Shown in pieces: positions 43,558 through 54,238 of a stretch of 64,000 bases of DNA. How positions within the stretch are numbered: position 1 is the first letter of the stretch; each line of letters begins with the position of its first letter. Source of the stretch: Streptomyces sp. V3I7 (lineage in GTDB: Bacteria > Actinomycetota > Actinomycetes > Streptomycetales > Streptomycetaceae); assembly GCF_030817495.1 (NCBI RefSeq), contig NZ_JAUSZK010000001.1:1302001-1366000 (forward strand), in the 5' to 3' direction. The position numbers were made by a program, and so were the translations under genes. The notes under the pieces were generated by a model. It worked only from the letters and a program-made list of their open reading frames with translations. It was not told where the DNA came from and did not search any database.

Positions 43558-44748
43558 CTACCGGAAGGCGTCGAGCCCGGTGAGCGCCTTGCCCAGCACG
43601 AGCTGGTGCATCTCGACGGTGCCCTCGTAGGTGAGCACCGATTCCAGATTGGTCGCGTGCCGCATCACGGGGTACTCCAGCGAAATCCCGTTGGCCCCGA
43701 GAATCGTCCGCGCCGTACGGCAGATCTCGATGGCCTCCCGTACGTTGTTGAGCTTGCCGAAGCTGACCTGCTCGGGACGCAGGCGGCCGGCGTCCATGCG
43801 CCGCCCCAGATGGTGGGCGAGCAGAATTCCCTTGTGCAGTTCGACCGCCATGTCGGCGAGCTTGGCCTGGGTGAGCTGGAATCCCCCGATGGGCCGCCCG
43901 AACTGCTCCCGCGTCTTCGCGTAGTCGACCGCCGCCTGGAAAGAGCTGCGGGCCGCACCCATGGCGCCCCACACGATGCCGTACCGGGCGTGCGAGAGAC
44001 AGCTCAGCGGACCGCGCAACCCCGTGCCCTCGGGCAGTACGGCGTCGGCGGGCAGCCGTACGTCGTCGAGGACGAGCTCGCTGGTGACGCTGGCCCGAAG
44101 CGACCACTTGTGCTTGATCTCGGGCGCGGAGAAGCCAGGCACGTCCGTGGGGACGACGAACCCCCGGATCCCGTCCTCCGTCTGCGCCCACACGACGGCG
44201 ACGCCCGCGACGGACCCGTTGGTGATCCACATCTTGCGCCCGTTCAGCAGCCAGTCACCGCCCTCGCGCTTGGCGTAGGTGCGCATGGACGCCGGGTCGG
44301 AGCCGTGGTCGGGCTCGGTGAGTCCGAAGCAGCCGATGACCTCGCCCGCGGCCATGCGCGGCAGCCACTGAAGCTTCTGCTCCTCGCTGCCGAAGCGGTG
44401 GATGGCGTACATGGCGAGGGAGCCCTGCACCGACACCAGCGACCGGATGCCGGAGTCGGCCGCCTCGAGTTCGAGGCAGGCGAGTCCGTACTGGACGGCG
44501 GAGGCCCCGGCGCAGCCGTACCCGGTGAGGGACATGCCGAGGGCTCCCATGCCGCCGAGTTCGCGGGCCAGCTCCCGGATGCCGGGCAGCTCGCCGCGCT
44601 CGTACCACTCGGCGACGTACGGCAGCACGCGGTCGGCGGCCCAGGCGCGCACGGTGTCGCGGACGGCCAGGTCCTCGGGATCGAGCAGGTCGTCGATCCC
44701 GAGCGGATCGGTGGGATCGAACGGGGGCAGCGTCGAGGACGCGGACAT
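43558..44748 (-). CDS. Acyl-CoA dehydrogenase, glutaryl-CoA dehydrogenase-like
   Basis: This 396-residue cytoplasmic flavoenzyme has the signatures GCFGLTEPDHGSDPASM (FAD/substrate loop), WITNGSVAGVAVVWAQ and REQFGRPIGGFQLTQAKLADM. The catalytic glutamate region is ESVLTYEGTVEMHQLVLGKALTG. The short N-terminus and TYEGT context are those of glutaryl-CoA dehydrogenase, which converts glutaryl-CoA to crotonyl-CoA in lysine/tryptophan breakdown. ATG 44748 follows GGAGG. A perfect inverted repeat lies 39-53 bp upstream. Confidence 0.88.
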   Translation of the reverse strand: MSASSTLPPFDPTDPLGIDDLLDPEDLAVRDTVRAWAADRVLPYVAEWYERGELPGIRELARELGGMGALGMSLTGYGCAGASAVQYGLACLELEAADSGIRSLVSVQGSLAMYAIHRFGSEEQKLQWLPRMAAGEVIGCFGLTEPDHGSDPASMRTYAKREGGDWLLNGRKMWITNGSVAGVAVVWAQTEDGIRGFVVPTDVPGFSAPEIKHKWSLRASVTSELVLDDVRLPADAVLPEGTGLRGPLSCLSHARYGIVWGAMGAARSSFQAAVDYAKTREQFGRPIGGFQLTQAKLADMAVELHKGILLAHHLGRRMDAGRLRPEQVSFGKLNNVREAIEICRTARTILGANGISLEYPVMRHATNLESVLTYEGTVEMHQLVLGKALTGLDAFR

Positions 44749-44786
44749 ACGGACCACCCTCCGGCAGCACACGGGGAAGCAGCAAA

Positions 44787-44801
44787 ACTAGCAGCGCTAG
44801 T
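44787..44801. promoter_or_regulatory. Perfect inverted repeat upstream of acyl-CoA dehydrogenase (ACTAGC-AGC-GCTAGT)
   Basis: This 15-bp dyad with perfect 6-bp arms lies 39-53 bp before the start. The same motif and distance occur before the aldehyde dehydrogenase at 3987-4001. Confidence 0.55.
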
Positions 44802-44876
44802 CACGAGGTCGCGGCTGACGTTACGTCGCCGGGTGCCGCACGTCCAGCCCCACCGGAGCGGGGCGCTCAGGCCGGG

Positions 44877-46487
44877 TCACGCGGAGACGCGCGACTCCGT
44901 GACCTCGACCTCCCGCGGCGAGGGCAGTTCCACGACCGCCGACTCCTCGCACTGCATGACCCGCGGCAGCCGCAGCGACATGACGGCACCGAGCAGCAGC
45001 AGTCCCGCGCTCACGAGCAGCGTCACATGGAGCCCGTGCACGAAGGAGTCGCGGGCGGCCTGGCGCAGGGCCTCTCCGGCCGCTCCGCCGAGCCAGCCGG
45101 CGACCTCGTAGGCCTCGCCGAGCGAGTGGCCCGCGGACGCGGAGGCCGAGGCGGGCACGCCGGGCACGGAGGCGAGCCGGGGTGCGTAGCTGGCGTTCAT
45201 CACGGTGCCGAGCAGCGCGATGCCGATGCCGGCGCCGAGCTGGTACGCCGTCTCGCCGATCGCGGCGGCGCCGCCGGCGCGGTCGGAGGACGCCTCGCTG
45301 AGCATCGACTCGTACGCCCCGAAGAGCGTGCTCTCCAGGCCGAAGCCGAGCAGGACGAAGCCGAACAGCATGAGGGGCACGTTGTCGGTGCCGCCCAGCG
45401 CGGTGAGCGTCACCACGGCCGCGGCGGTCAGACAGAACCCGAAGCACACCATCCGCCGGGGTCCGAGGCGGCGCAGCATGCGCGCGCCCGCGAGGCCGGA
45501 CGCCATCGCGGCGAGGGTCAGGGGCAGCAGCCGCAGACCCGTCCGCAGCGGGGAGAGCCCGAGGACCAGCTGGAGGTACTGGGCGGCGATCAGCTCCAGT
45601 CCGACCAGGGCGAGCATCGCCAGGACGATGCAGCCCACGGAGGTGCTGAACGCGGGGCGCGCGAACATGCCGAGGTCGATGAGGGGGTAGGGGCGGCGCC
45701 GCTGCCGGCGTACGAAGAGCACGATGAGGACCGCGCCCACCACCAGGGGCAGCAGCGTGAGGACGCTGGCCACGGGTTCCCCGCCGCCGAGCCGCTTGAC
45801 GCCGAGGATCAGGCCGAACAGGCCGACCGCCGCCATCAGCGCGCCGACGACGTCCCAGGGGCCGTCGCGGTCGCCCGTCGACTCGGGCAGCAGCAGGCGG
45901 CCGACGGGCAGGCTCACCAGCATCAGCGGGATGTTGACCAGGAAGACCGAGCCCCACCAGAAGTGCTCGACGAGGAAGCCGCCGAGCAGCGGGCCGACGG
46001 CGGCGCCGACCGCGGCGACCGCGCTCCAGAGGCCGATCGCGAGCGCCCGCTCGCGCCGGTCGGGGAAGACCTGGCGCAGGATCGACAGGGTCGCGGGCAT
46101 GATCATCGCGCCGCCGACGCCGAGCAGCGCGCGGGCCAGGATCAGTACCTCGGCGCTCGGCGCGAGGGCCGCGATCGCGGAGGCGGCGCCGAACAGGGCG
46201 TAACCGAGCAGCAGGATGCGTCTGCGGCCCACGCGGTCGCCGAGCGTGCCGAAGAGGATCATCAGCGACGCGCAGACGAGCGGGTAGACGTCGACGATCC
46301 AGAGCAGTTCCATGGCGCCGGGCTTGAGGTCCTCGGTGACCGCGGGCACGGCGACGTGCAGCACGGTCGCGTCGACGGCGACGAGCAGCAGGCTCACGCA
46401 GAGGACGACGAGGACGATCCAGCGGTTGGCACCGGCCCCGGCCGCCCGGCGGCGCAGCCGAACGGCAGCCGCGGTCGTCCCGGACAT
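44877..46487 (-). CDS. DHA2-family (EmrB/QacA-type) multidrug MFS exporter
   Basis: This 536-residue protein has about fourteen membrane helices. The DHA2 motifs are LLVAVDATVLHVAVPAVTEDL in helix 1, LFGTLGDRVGRRRILLLGY (motif A), a motif C-like GIGIALLGTVMNASY, and ARALLGVGGAMIMPATLSIL. It exports drugs or metabolites with protons. No TetR regulator is adjacent. ATG 46487 has GGAGG upstream. Confidence 0.92.
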   Translation of the reverse strand: MSGTTAAAVRLRRRAAGAGANRWIVLVVLCVSLLLVAVDATVLHVAVPAVTEDLKPGAMELLWIVDVYPLVCASLMILFGTLGDRVGRRRILLLGYALFGAASAIAALAPSAEVLILARALLGVGGAMIMPATLSILRQVFPDRRERALAIGLWSAVAAVGAAVGPLLGGFLVEHFWWGSVFLVNIPLMLVSLPVGRLLLPESTGDRDGPWDVVGALMAAVGLFGLILGVKRLGGGEPVASVLTLLPLVVGAVLIVLFVRRQRRRPYPLIDLGMFARPAFSTSVGCIVLAMLALVGLELIAAQYLQLVLGLSPLRTGLRLLPLTLAAMASGLAGARMLRRLGPRRMVCFGFCLTAAAVVTLTALGGTDNVPLMLFGFVLLGFGLESTLFGAYESMLSEASSDRAGGAAAIGETAYQLGAGIGIALLGTVMNASYAPRLASVPGVPASASASAGHSLGEAYEVAGWLGGAAGEALRQAARDSFVHGLHVTLLVSAGLLLLGAVMSLRLPRVMQCEESAVVELPSPREVEVTESRVSA

Positions 46488-46748
46488 GTACGTACCTCCC
46501 AGAGTTCCCTCGCGTGCGGCGACCCGGCGGAATGGGGACTTACCGCCGTACGGCCGGAGGAGAGCGGGTCCTCTCCGGCCCGCGCCTACCAGCGCGAGTG
46601 ACTCGTCAGCGTACGCGAGTTCGTACCCAGGTCACGTGGCGGACCTCTCAGACTCCCCACGGAAGTCATGTGGCGTACACCACTCCTTCTCGCCTTGATC
46701 ACATCCGCGCGGACGGGCGGCTTCCGGGGCCGGTCGATAATCGAGCCC

Positions 46749-48020
46749 GTGACTCTGCTTGCGACCCGCGTGACTCCGTTCCGCGCCGGCTTCCTGAGCC
46801 GCGCCGCCCCGGCGCTGCTCGGGTACGCGGCCGTGCGGGTCCTCGGGCTCGTCGTGCTGGCGGTGTGGAGCGCGGCGCGCGGGCACGACGCCCACACGCT
46901 GCTGACCGCCCGCTGGGACTCGCTGTGGTACACCCGGGTCGCCGAGCTGGGTTACGGCTACCAGGTGGCCCTGCCGAACGGCGACGTCCACTCCAACCTC
47001 GCCTTCTTTCCGCTGCTGCCCTGGCTGGAGCGGCTGCTGCACGCGCTGACCCCGCTGTCGTACGCCGACGCCGGTTTCGCGGTCAGCCTGCTCGCCTCGC
47101 TCGCGGCGGCCTGGGGGATCTTCGCGGTCGCGGACCACGTCCACGACCGACGGGCCGGGGTGTGCGCCGTCCTGCTGTGGGCCGTGCTGCCCGTCGGGAT
47201 CGTGCAGTCGATGGCGTACAGCGAGTCGCTGTTCACGGCGCTGGCGGCCTGGTCGCTGTACGCCGTGCTGACCGGGCGCTGGGTGACGGCGGGGCTGCTG
47301 GCGTCGCTGGCCGGGCTGACCCGGCCGGTGGGGATCGCCGTCGTCGCCGCGGTGTGGGCGGTGGGCGTTGCCCCGATCGTGCGAGATCGGCGCGCGGCCC
47401 TGGCGCACGGCGCGCGGCGCGGCGAACGCGCCCCCGATCCGGCCGACGAGAGCCCCGCCCGGCGCGTTCCGGCATGGGCAGGCGCGCAAGAAACGACGCG
47501 CGCCCCCGCTCCCGGCGCATCGCTCTGGCGCCGCGCCCTCGGTCTGCTGCTCGCCCCCGTCGGCGCCGCCGCCTACGTCCTGTGGGTCGGCCACCGCACC
47601 GGCCGGGGCCCGCTCGGCTATCTGGACGTGCAGGCGGGCTGGCGCAACGGCTTCGACGGCGGATACGCCTTCGCCTGCTTCATCGCCGGCAAGTTCACCT
47701 CACTCCCTTCGGCCCTGGCCGGGATCGGGCTGATCATCGGGATCGGCCTGGTGATCCTGCTGTACGTGACCTGCGTACGGCAGCGGCAGCCGCTCGCGCT
47801 GCTGGTGTACACGGGTGTCGTCACCGCGCTCGCCCTGTGCGCGTCGAGCTACTTCGGCTCCAAGCCCCGCCTGCTGCTGCCGGCCTTCCCTCTGCTGCTG
47901 CCGGCCGCGCCGGCCCTCGCCCGGCTGCGCACGTCGCGATCGGCGCTGGTCACGGCCGGGATCGCGGTGGTCTCGGCGCTCTACGGCGCGTTCTGGCTCA
48001 ATGGAACCGGCCCGCCATGA
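46749..48020 (+). CDS. Multi-spanning mannosyltransferase (PIG-V-like, GT-C type)
   Basis: This polytopic membrane protein of about 423 residues (GTG 46749; an ATG at 46668 in the same frame is possible) resembles the actinobacterial GPI-mannosyltransferase II/PIG-V-like group. It has an acidic first loop with RWDSLWYTRVAELGY (the DSxxY catalytic loop pattern), NLAFFPLLPWLERLL, AYSESLFTALAAWSLY, LTRPVGIAVV and PRLLLPAFPLLLPAA. Such enzymes use polyprenyl-phosphomannose to glycosylate proteins or lipids outside the membrane. An Arg/Pro-rich loop (about residues 215-255) is variable. Confidence 0.85.
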   Translation: MTLLATRVTPFRAGFLSRAAPALLGYAAVRVLGLVVLAVWSAARGHDAHTLLTARWDSLWYTRVAELGYGYQVALPNGDVHSNLAFFPLLPWLERLLHALTPLSYADAGFAVSLLASLAAAWGIFAVADHVHDRRAGVCAVLLWAVLPVGIVQSMAYSESLFTALAAWSLYAVLTGRWVTAGLLASLAGLTRPVGIAVVAAVWAVGVAPIVRDRRAALAHGARRGERAPDPADESPARRVPAWAGAQETTRAPAPGASLWRRALGLLLAPVGAAAYVLWVGHRTGRGPLGYLDVQAGWRNGFDGGYAFACFIAGKFTSLPSALAGIGLIIGIGLVILLYVTCVRQRQPLALLVYTGVVTALALCASSYFGSKPRLLLPAFPLLLPAAPALARLRTSRSALVTAGIAVVSALYGAFWLNGTGPP

Positions 48021-48257
48021 TCATCCCGGGCGGCCGGTGAGCGCACGGCGAATTGCGGCCCATGCCACGGTTAACGAATTCATAAGTGCCATAAAATCGC
48101 CGGCCGACCTGATCAAAGGAATTGACGGGCGCGATCACCCGGGATTGTTGATTACCGGTGAATTCGAGCCCGCCTGAGAGGTTTCCCACATCACATCGTC
48201 ATCACAAAGCCCCTGATTCGACCGGGGCCGCAGCTCACTCGCTGTAACGTCCATTGG

Positions 48258-49298
48258 GTGCGTACCGAACGAAACCTCACCCGTCTGGACCGGGTGTTCG
48301 CCAGACTCGACCGTGAGCCGGAACGACCGGCCCACATCGATGTGCCGAAGATGAGCCGGCACCGGGTCGTGCTGTTCTCCGCGACCCTGGCTTTCTACGT
48401 GGCGATCGTGTGGGCCGTGGTGACCACCTCCTGGCTGGTCCGGCTCGACTGGCAGGTCATGTTCTTCCGGCCGTACCAGCAGTGGCCGCAGATCCACGCC
48501 TTCCTCGACTACTACGTGGTGCTCGGCCAGCGCGGCCCCACCGCGGTCATGGTCGCGGCGTGGCTGGGCTGGCGCTCCTGGCGGCAGCACACCATCCGCC
48601 CGCTGCTGACGCTCGGCGCCTCGCTGCTGCTGCTGAACATCACCGTCGGTGCCGCGAAGCTCGGCATGGGCCGGCTCGGACCGCACTACGCCACCACGAT
48701 CGGCGCGAACGAGATGGTCCTGGGCGGCGATATATTCCCCAGCGGCCACACCGCCAACGCGGTCGTGACCTGGGGCATCCTGGCGTACCTCGCCACCGCC
48801 CCGCGCGCCCGCCGCTGGCTGTCCGCGCTGTCGGCGGTCACCTCGCTCGGCGTCGGCCTCACCACCGTCTACCTCGGTACGCACTGGCTGAGCGACGTGC
48901 TGCTGGGCTGGGCCGCGGGTCTGCTGATCCTGCTGGCGCTGCCCTGGTTCGAGCCGCTGATCGCCCGCGCCGAGACCGCGCTCTTCGCCCTGCGCGACCG
49001 CTGGCGCGCCCGCCTCGGCCGTACGGCTCCGGCACCCGCGCTCGACCCCGTTCCGGCGGGCGGAGCCGCCGTCCCGGTCACGGCGGTGGCGCTCCGGCCG
49101 CGTACCACGGCCGCCGAGCACCCGGCCCCCGCGCGCGAGCCCGCCGCCTCGGCGCGCTCACCCCGGGCCGCGATCCATCTCGCGCCCGGCCCGCACACGA
49201 CCCGCTCGGAGCGCACCCCGGTCACTCCGGCGGGCAGCCGCCGCCCGCCGCACGCGGACCGCGTCCCGCGTGGCACCGCCCCGGCGGCCCGCCCCTGA
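48258..49298 (+). CDS. PAP2-superfamily membrane phosphatase
   Basis: This 346-residue protein has about six membrane helices with the acid-phosphatase triad motifs: KLGMGRLGPHY (KxxxxxxRP-like), FPSGHTANAVV (PSGH) and TTVYLGTHWLSDVLLG (SRxxxxxHxxxD-like). The active site faces the outside. The substrate may be phosphatidic acid or undecaprenyl diphosphate. The C-terminal about 110 residues are Arg/Pro/Ala-rich and disordered. GTG 48258 is the start. Confidence 0.9.
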   Translation: MRTERNLTRLDRVFARLDREPERPAHIDVPKMSRHRVVLFSATLAFYVAIVWAVVTTSWLVRLDWQVMFFRPYQQWPQIHAFLDYYVVLGQRGPTAVMVAAWLGWRSWRQHTIRPLLTLGASLLLLNITVGAAKLGMGRLGPHYATTIGANEMVLGGDIFPSGHTANAVVTWGILAYLATAPRARRWLSALSAVTSLGVGLTTVYLGTHWLSDVLLGWAAGLLILLALPWFEPLIARAETALFALRDRWRARLGRTAPAPALDPVPAGGAAVPVTAVALRPRTTAAEHPAPAREPAASARSPRAAIHLAPGPHTTRSERTPVTPAGSRRPPHADRVPRGTAPAARP

Positions 49299-49350
49299 CG
49301 GCGCCCACCAGCGGCGGGAACGGTACGCACAACTTCGCGCACGACGAGGG

Positions 49351-49419
49351 CGAGATACGACGAGGGCCCCGGCTCCTGGATCCCCAAGGGATCGGAGCCG
49401 GGGCCCTCGTCGTATCTCG
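49351..49419. terminator. Very long perfect hairpin, bidirectional terminator
   Basis: A 26-bp perfect stem (49351-49376 paired with 49394-49419) closes on 17 bases that can pair again. It lies between the convergent PAP2 (ends 49298) and I78 (ends 49446) genes. Confidence 0.8.
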
Positions 49420-49445
49420 CGCCCGTAGAGGTACGGGGTGTCCGC

Positions 49446-49661
49446 TCAGCCCTTCCAGGCGCGCACCACCTGGCCGTCCTTCACCTCGAAGTTCAGCCGC
49501 CCGAAGCGGTACTCCATGGTGATGATCGCGCCCGGCGGCAGGGAGCGCACCGTTGACCAGCCGCGCTCGCGCGCGCGGCGCTCGGCCGAGGCCGCGTCGA
49601 GGCCGACGTACCCGTCCGGACTGTCCTGGGGCTCCGCCGGCGGAGGGGGAATCGATGCCAT
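49446..49661 (-). CDS. I78-family peptidase inhibitor-like small protein
   Basis: This 71-residue protein fits the I78 (potato-inhibitor-like serine protease inhibitor) family. It has GLDAASAERRARERGWSTVR, then LPPGAIITMEYRFGRLNFEV and the closing DGQVVRAWKG. There is no signal peptide, so it is cytoplasmic. Family members in actinobacteria are mostly untested. ATG 49661. Confidence 0.85.
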   Translation of the reverse strand: MASIPPPPAEPQDSPDGYVGLDAASAERRARERGWSTVRSLPPGAIITMEYRFGRLNFEVKDGQVVRAWKG

Positions 49662-49990
49662 GCGGCCACGCTAGGCCCCATCCCGCGGCCAGGGAAGTGG
49701 GTTGCCGACGCGGGGTTCCGATCCGTTCGGATCCCTCCACGGTCACACTTCTGTCACAGGACGACAGCGCGTGTTTCGACCGAACTCCGTCACACGTACG
49801 AAGGGATCCGTACGCCTTACCGGCGCATTCGAACGTAATTCCCGCGTGTCGGCCGCGAGCCGCGAATTACCCCGAGGGAAAGGCCGGGGGTGCACGGATC
49901 GAGAACGTTTTCCGGACATCCTTTCTTTTCGAATCCGACAGAGTGCCGTGAAAGTCGGCAGCGTGCGGCGTATTCACGACTTCAGCACAC
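49662..49990. other. Intergenic, no gene recognised
   Basis: About 330 bp between the I78 gene start and the rpf terminator. The open frame crossing it has biased composition but no ribosome site or recognisable features. It is relatively A+T-rich around 49900-49970. Confidence 0.4.
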
Positions 49991-50026
49991 GACCCCCGTA
50001 TGCCCATGCCAGGGCGTACGGGGGTC
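49991..50026. terminator. Hairpin terminator after the Rpf gene
   Basis: GACCCCCGTATGCCC (49991-50005) pairs with GGGCGTACGGGGGTC (50012-50026), 15 bp with one mismatch, 40 bp past the stop. Confidence 0.65.
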
Positions 50027-50065
50027 GGAGCCTGGTGCCGCACCCGCGCTGTGGGGCGCGGAGGG

Positions 50066-51310
<1,245 letters not shown>

Positions 51311-52150
51311 GTGCCGCGCATGCTCGACGTCAGTGACGCCGTACGCGCCGAGATCGGCGACGAAGAAGCCGACCGGCTGCTCGCCGGAGAGAACGCCCCG
51401 GGCAGTTACGACTGCACCTCGTGCCGCACCCCGGGCGACTCCGAGCAGGAGCGCACCAGCACCGTCCTGTTCATCGGCGACGAGACCGCCGTCCTCGCCT
51501 TCGCCCACGCCGGCTGTCTGCCCTCGCAGGTCGTCCAGGTCACCGAGGAGCAGCTCCAGGGCGCCGTCCGCTCCATCAGCGGCGACGCGGCCCACGCCGG
51601 TGTGCCGCAGGCGGACCCCGCACAGGCCGCGCCGGGGCAGACCGGGCAGTCCATGCCGACGCAGGCCCCGCCCGAGCAGGCCGTGCTCGGGGTGACCAGC
51701 GGACTCGTGCTGATCGCCGGGGAGTTGCACCCGGCGCTCGTGGTGGAACCGACCGCGCCCATCGCGCGCCCCGGCTCGTTCGGGACGACCGGCGACGACT
51801 TCCTCCCGCTGCTCATCGAGCAGGGGTTCCTGCCGGTGGCCGAGCTGTCCTCGGTACCCCCGGTGCTGCACGGCTGGTCGGTGCTGCTGGCGGTCGGTCA
51901 GCTGCACGCGGTCCTGCAGCCGTCGGTCAGTGGCGGTCAGCCGGTGGCCTGGTGGCAGGCCCACCAGCCGCTCCAGGTCACGGACAGTTGGCGGGCGGCC
52001 GCCAACAAGCACCAGCAGGTGCTCTTGTTCGCGGCGCCGGTCGGCTCCATCGGGCGCCAGCCGCGCGAGGACCTGCTGCGCGACGCGCTGGACAGGGCTG
52101 CGGTGGCGGGGCGGCTCGTCGCGGCCACGCTGCCGCTCGCGGGCACCTGA
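51311..52150 (+). CDS. Conserved hypothetical protein
   Basis: This 279-residue cytoplasmic protein starts at GTG 51311 (VPRMLDVSDAVRAEIGDEEA). GGGAG stands 6 bp upstream, whereas the longer frame has no ribosome site. The N-terminal part has a CTSCRTPG pair of cysteines and the phrase TAVLAFAHAGCLPSQV. A Gln/Pro/Ala linker (about 100-125) leads to a second globular part (LVLIAGELHPALVVEP, WSVLLAVGQLHAVLQP). I recognise no domain. It is read away from the rpf gene. Confidence 0.75.
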   Translation: MPRMLDVSDAVRAEIGDEEADRLLAGENAPGSYDCTSCRTPGDSEQERTSTVLFIGDETAVLAFAHAGCLPSQVVQVTEEQLQGAVRSISGDAAHAGVPQADPAQAAPGQTGQSMPTQAPPEQAVLGVTSGLVLIAGELHPALVVEPTAPIARPGSFGTTGDDFLPLLIEQGFLPVAELSSVPPVLHGWSVLLAVGQLHAVLQPSVSGGQPVAWWQAHQPLQVTDSWRAAANKHQQVLLFAAPVGSIGRQPREDLLRDALDRAAVAGRLVAATLPLAGT

Positions 52151-52223
52151 GGGCACGGGAGTCGCGTCCCCCCGGGACGCCGCGCGGCCGCATCCCTTTG
52201 CCGACAGGGTCGTTTGGACATAC

Positions 52224-52607
52224 GTGCACCCATACGACGTTCCTCCCCGGCGCCCGTCCTTCTCCTCCTCCGTCCCGCCCGCCCGGGTCGGCCAGGAGTC
52301 CGCAGGCCGCCCCTCGGCCACGCCGATCTACGACTCGCTCTACGCGGAGTGGGTCAGGACCTTCCGGACGCTGCCGTTCGACCGCAGCGGCGAGGAGAAC
52401 CTGGAGTTCGTCGCCTTCGGGGACGCCCCGCACAGCACCGGGGCGTACGGCTCGAACTCGTACAGCGCGTACAGCGCGGGTGCCTACAGCGCCCGCCACG
52501 GCACGGGGCTCTCGCAGTGGCAGCGGGTCGGGACGCTCGGGCGGCAGGACACCGGCGTGCACCACGTCCGCCCGGCGCTGCCGCCCGCCCCGCGCCGGGG
52601 AGCGTGA
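52224..52607 (+). CDS. Hypothetical protein with Tyr/Ser/Ala repeats
   Basis: This 127-residue protein starts at GTG 52224 (VHPYDVPPRRPSFSSS). The middle has YDSLYAEWVRTFRTLPFDRSGEE and a low-complexity SNSYSAYSAGAYSARHG run. There is no signal peptide or known domain. It is 73 bp downstream of the previous hypothetical gene on the same strand and ends before a strong terminator. Confidence 0.65.
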   Translation: MHPYDVPPRRPSFSSSVPPARVGQESAGRPSATPIYDSLYAEWVRTFRTLPFDRSGEENLEFVAFGDAPHSTGAYGSNSYSAYSAGAYSARHGTGLSQWQRVGTLGRQDTGVHHVRPALPPAPRRGA

Positions 52608-52627
52608 CGTACGACGGAGCGCGGAAC

Positions 52628-52667
52628 GTGAAAGGGCGGACCCTGCCGACAGGGTCCGCCCTTTCAC
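52628..52667. terminator. Bidirectional hairpin terminator between the hypothetical gene and der
   Basis: A perfect 18-bp stem (52628-52645 with 52650-52667) with a CCGA loop lies between the convergent gene ends at 52607 and 52681. Its outer GAAAG/CTTTC bases give a short U-tract on both strands. Confidence 0.85.
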
Positions 52668-52680
52668 ACGCTCTCAGGCG

Positions 52681-54162
52681 CTACTTCTTCTTCGCGCCGC
52701 GCTTCTCGCGCACCCGCACCGAGATGTGGATCGGGGTGCCCTCGAAGCCGAACTCCTCGCGCAGGCGGCGCTCGATGAAGCGCCGGTAGCCCGCCTCGAT
52801 GAAGCCGGAGGCGAACAGGACGAAGCGCGGGGGCTTGGTGCCGGCCTGGGTGCCGAACAGGATGCGCGGCTGCTTGCCGCCCCGGACCGGGTGCGGATGG
52901 GCGGCGACCAGCTCACCGAGGAAGGCGTTCAGCCGGCCGGTGGGAACGCGGGTCTCCCAGCCCTGAAGGGCCTTCTCGATCGCCGGGACCAGCTTCTCCA
53001 TGTGGCGGCCGGTGCGCGCCGAGACGTTGACTCGGGGCGCCCACGCGACCTGGCCGAGCTCGGTCTCGATCTCCCGCTCCAGGTAGTAGCGGCGCTCCTC
53101 GTCGAGGTTGTCCCACTTGTTGTAGGCGATGACGACCGCGCGGCCCGCCTCGACGGCCATGGTGATGATGCGCTGGTCCTGCACCGAGATGTTCTCGGAG
53201 GCGTCCAGCAGGATGACGGCGACCTCGGCCTTCTCGACCGCGGCCGCGGTGCGCAGGGAGGCGTAGTAGTCGGCGCCCTGCTGGAGGTGGACGCGCTTGC
53301 GGATGCCTGCGGTGTCGACGAACTTCCAGGTCGTGCCGCCCAGTTCGATGAGCTCGTCGACCGGGTCGCGGGTGGTGCCCGCCATCTCGTTGACGACGAC
53401 GCGCTCCTCGCCGGCCACCTTGTTCAGCAGCGAGGACTTGCCGACGTTCGGGCGGCCGATCAGGGCGATGCGGCGCGGGCCGCCGACGGCGGTACCGAAG
53501 GTCTGCGCCGGGGCCTCCGGCAGCGCCTCCAGGACGGCGTCCAGCATGTCGCCGGTGCCGCGGCCGTGCAGGGCGGAGACCGGGTGGGGCTCGCCGAGGC
53601 CCAGCGCCCACAGGTAGGAGGCGTCGGCCTCGCCGCTCGGGCCGTCGACCTTGTTGGCGGCCAGCACGACCGGCTTGCCGGCCTTGCGCAGCAGGCGGAC
53701 GACCGCCTCGTCGGTGTCGGTCGCGCCGACCTTGGCGTCCACGACGAAGACGACCGCGTCGGCCGCGTCGATCGCGTACTCGGCCTGGGCCGCCACGGAG
53801 GCGTCGATGCCGAGGACGTCCTGCTCCCAGCCGCCGGTGTCGACGACCTTGAAGCGGCGGCCCGCCCACTCGGCCTCGTAGGTGACGCGGTCGCGGGTGA
53901 CGCCCGGCTTGTCCTCGACGACCGCCTCACGACGGCCGATGATGCGGTTCACCAGGGTCGACTTGCCGACATTGGGGCGGCCGACGACGGCGAGCACGGG
54001 GAGCGGACCATGGCCCGCCGCCTCGATGGCGCCCTCGACCTCTTCGATGTCGAAGCCCTCTTCGGCGGCGAGCTCCATGAACTGCGCGTACTCGGCGTCG
54101 CCGAGCGCCCCGTGGTCGTACTCGTGCTCGGCCGAGCCCTCGGGCTGAATCTGCTCGTTCAT
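52681..54162 (-). CDS. der: Ribosome biogenesis GTPase Der (EngA)
   Basis: This 493-residue essential GTPase assists 50S subunit assembly. It has two tandem G domains, each with Walker [11 protein letters not shown] (near residues 65 and 240), a switch II DTGGW or DTAGI, and NKVDG or NKWDN. The C-terminal KH-like domain ends REKRGAKKK. The N-terminal about 50-residue acidic extension ([20 protein letters not shown]) is usual in actinobacteria. ATG 54162 was chosen over an upstream start overlapping plsC. It is the last gene of the leftward aroH-tyrA-cmk-plsC-der block. Confidence 0.97.
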   Translation of the reverse strand: MNEQIQPEGSAEHEYDHGALGDAEYAQFMELAAEEGFDIEEVEGAIEAAGHGPLPVLAVVGRPNVGKSTLVNRIIGRREAVVEDKPGVTRDRVTYEAEWAGRRFKVVDTGGWEQDVLGIDASVAAQAEYAIDAADAVVFVVDAKVGATDTDEAVVRLLRKAGKPVVLAANKVDGPSGEADASYLWALGLGEPHPVSALHGRGTGDMLDAVLEALPEAPAQTFGTAVGGPRRIALIGRPNVGKSSLLNKVAGEERVVVNEMAGTTRDPVDELIELGGTTWKFVDTAGIRKRVHLQQGADYYASLRTAAAVEKAEVAVILLDASENISVQDQRIITMAVEAGRAVVIAYNKWDNLDEERRYYLEREIETELGQVAWAPRVNVSARTGRHMEKLVPAIEKALQGWETRVPTGRLNAFLGELVAAHPHPVRGGKQPRILFGTQAGTKPPRFVLFASGFIEAGYRRFIERRLREEFGFEGTPIHISVRVREKRGAKKK

Positions 54163-54238
54163 GAAGTCCGTACCTCGTCGTTGATCGTGGTGATCGGTGG
54201 AGCACCGCCGGTGCGGTGATCCACTACTCAAGTGTGGC

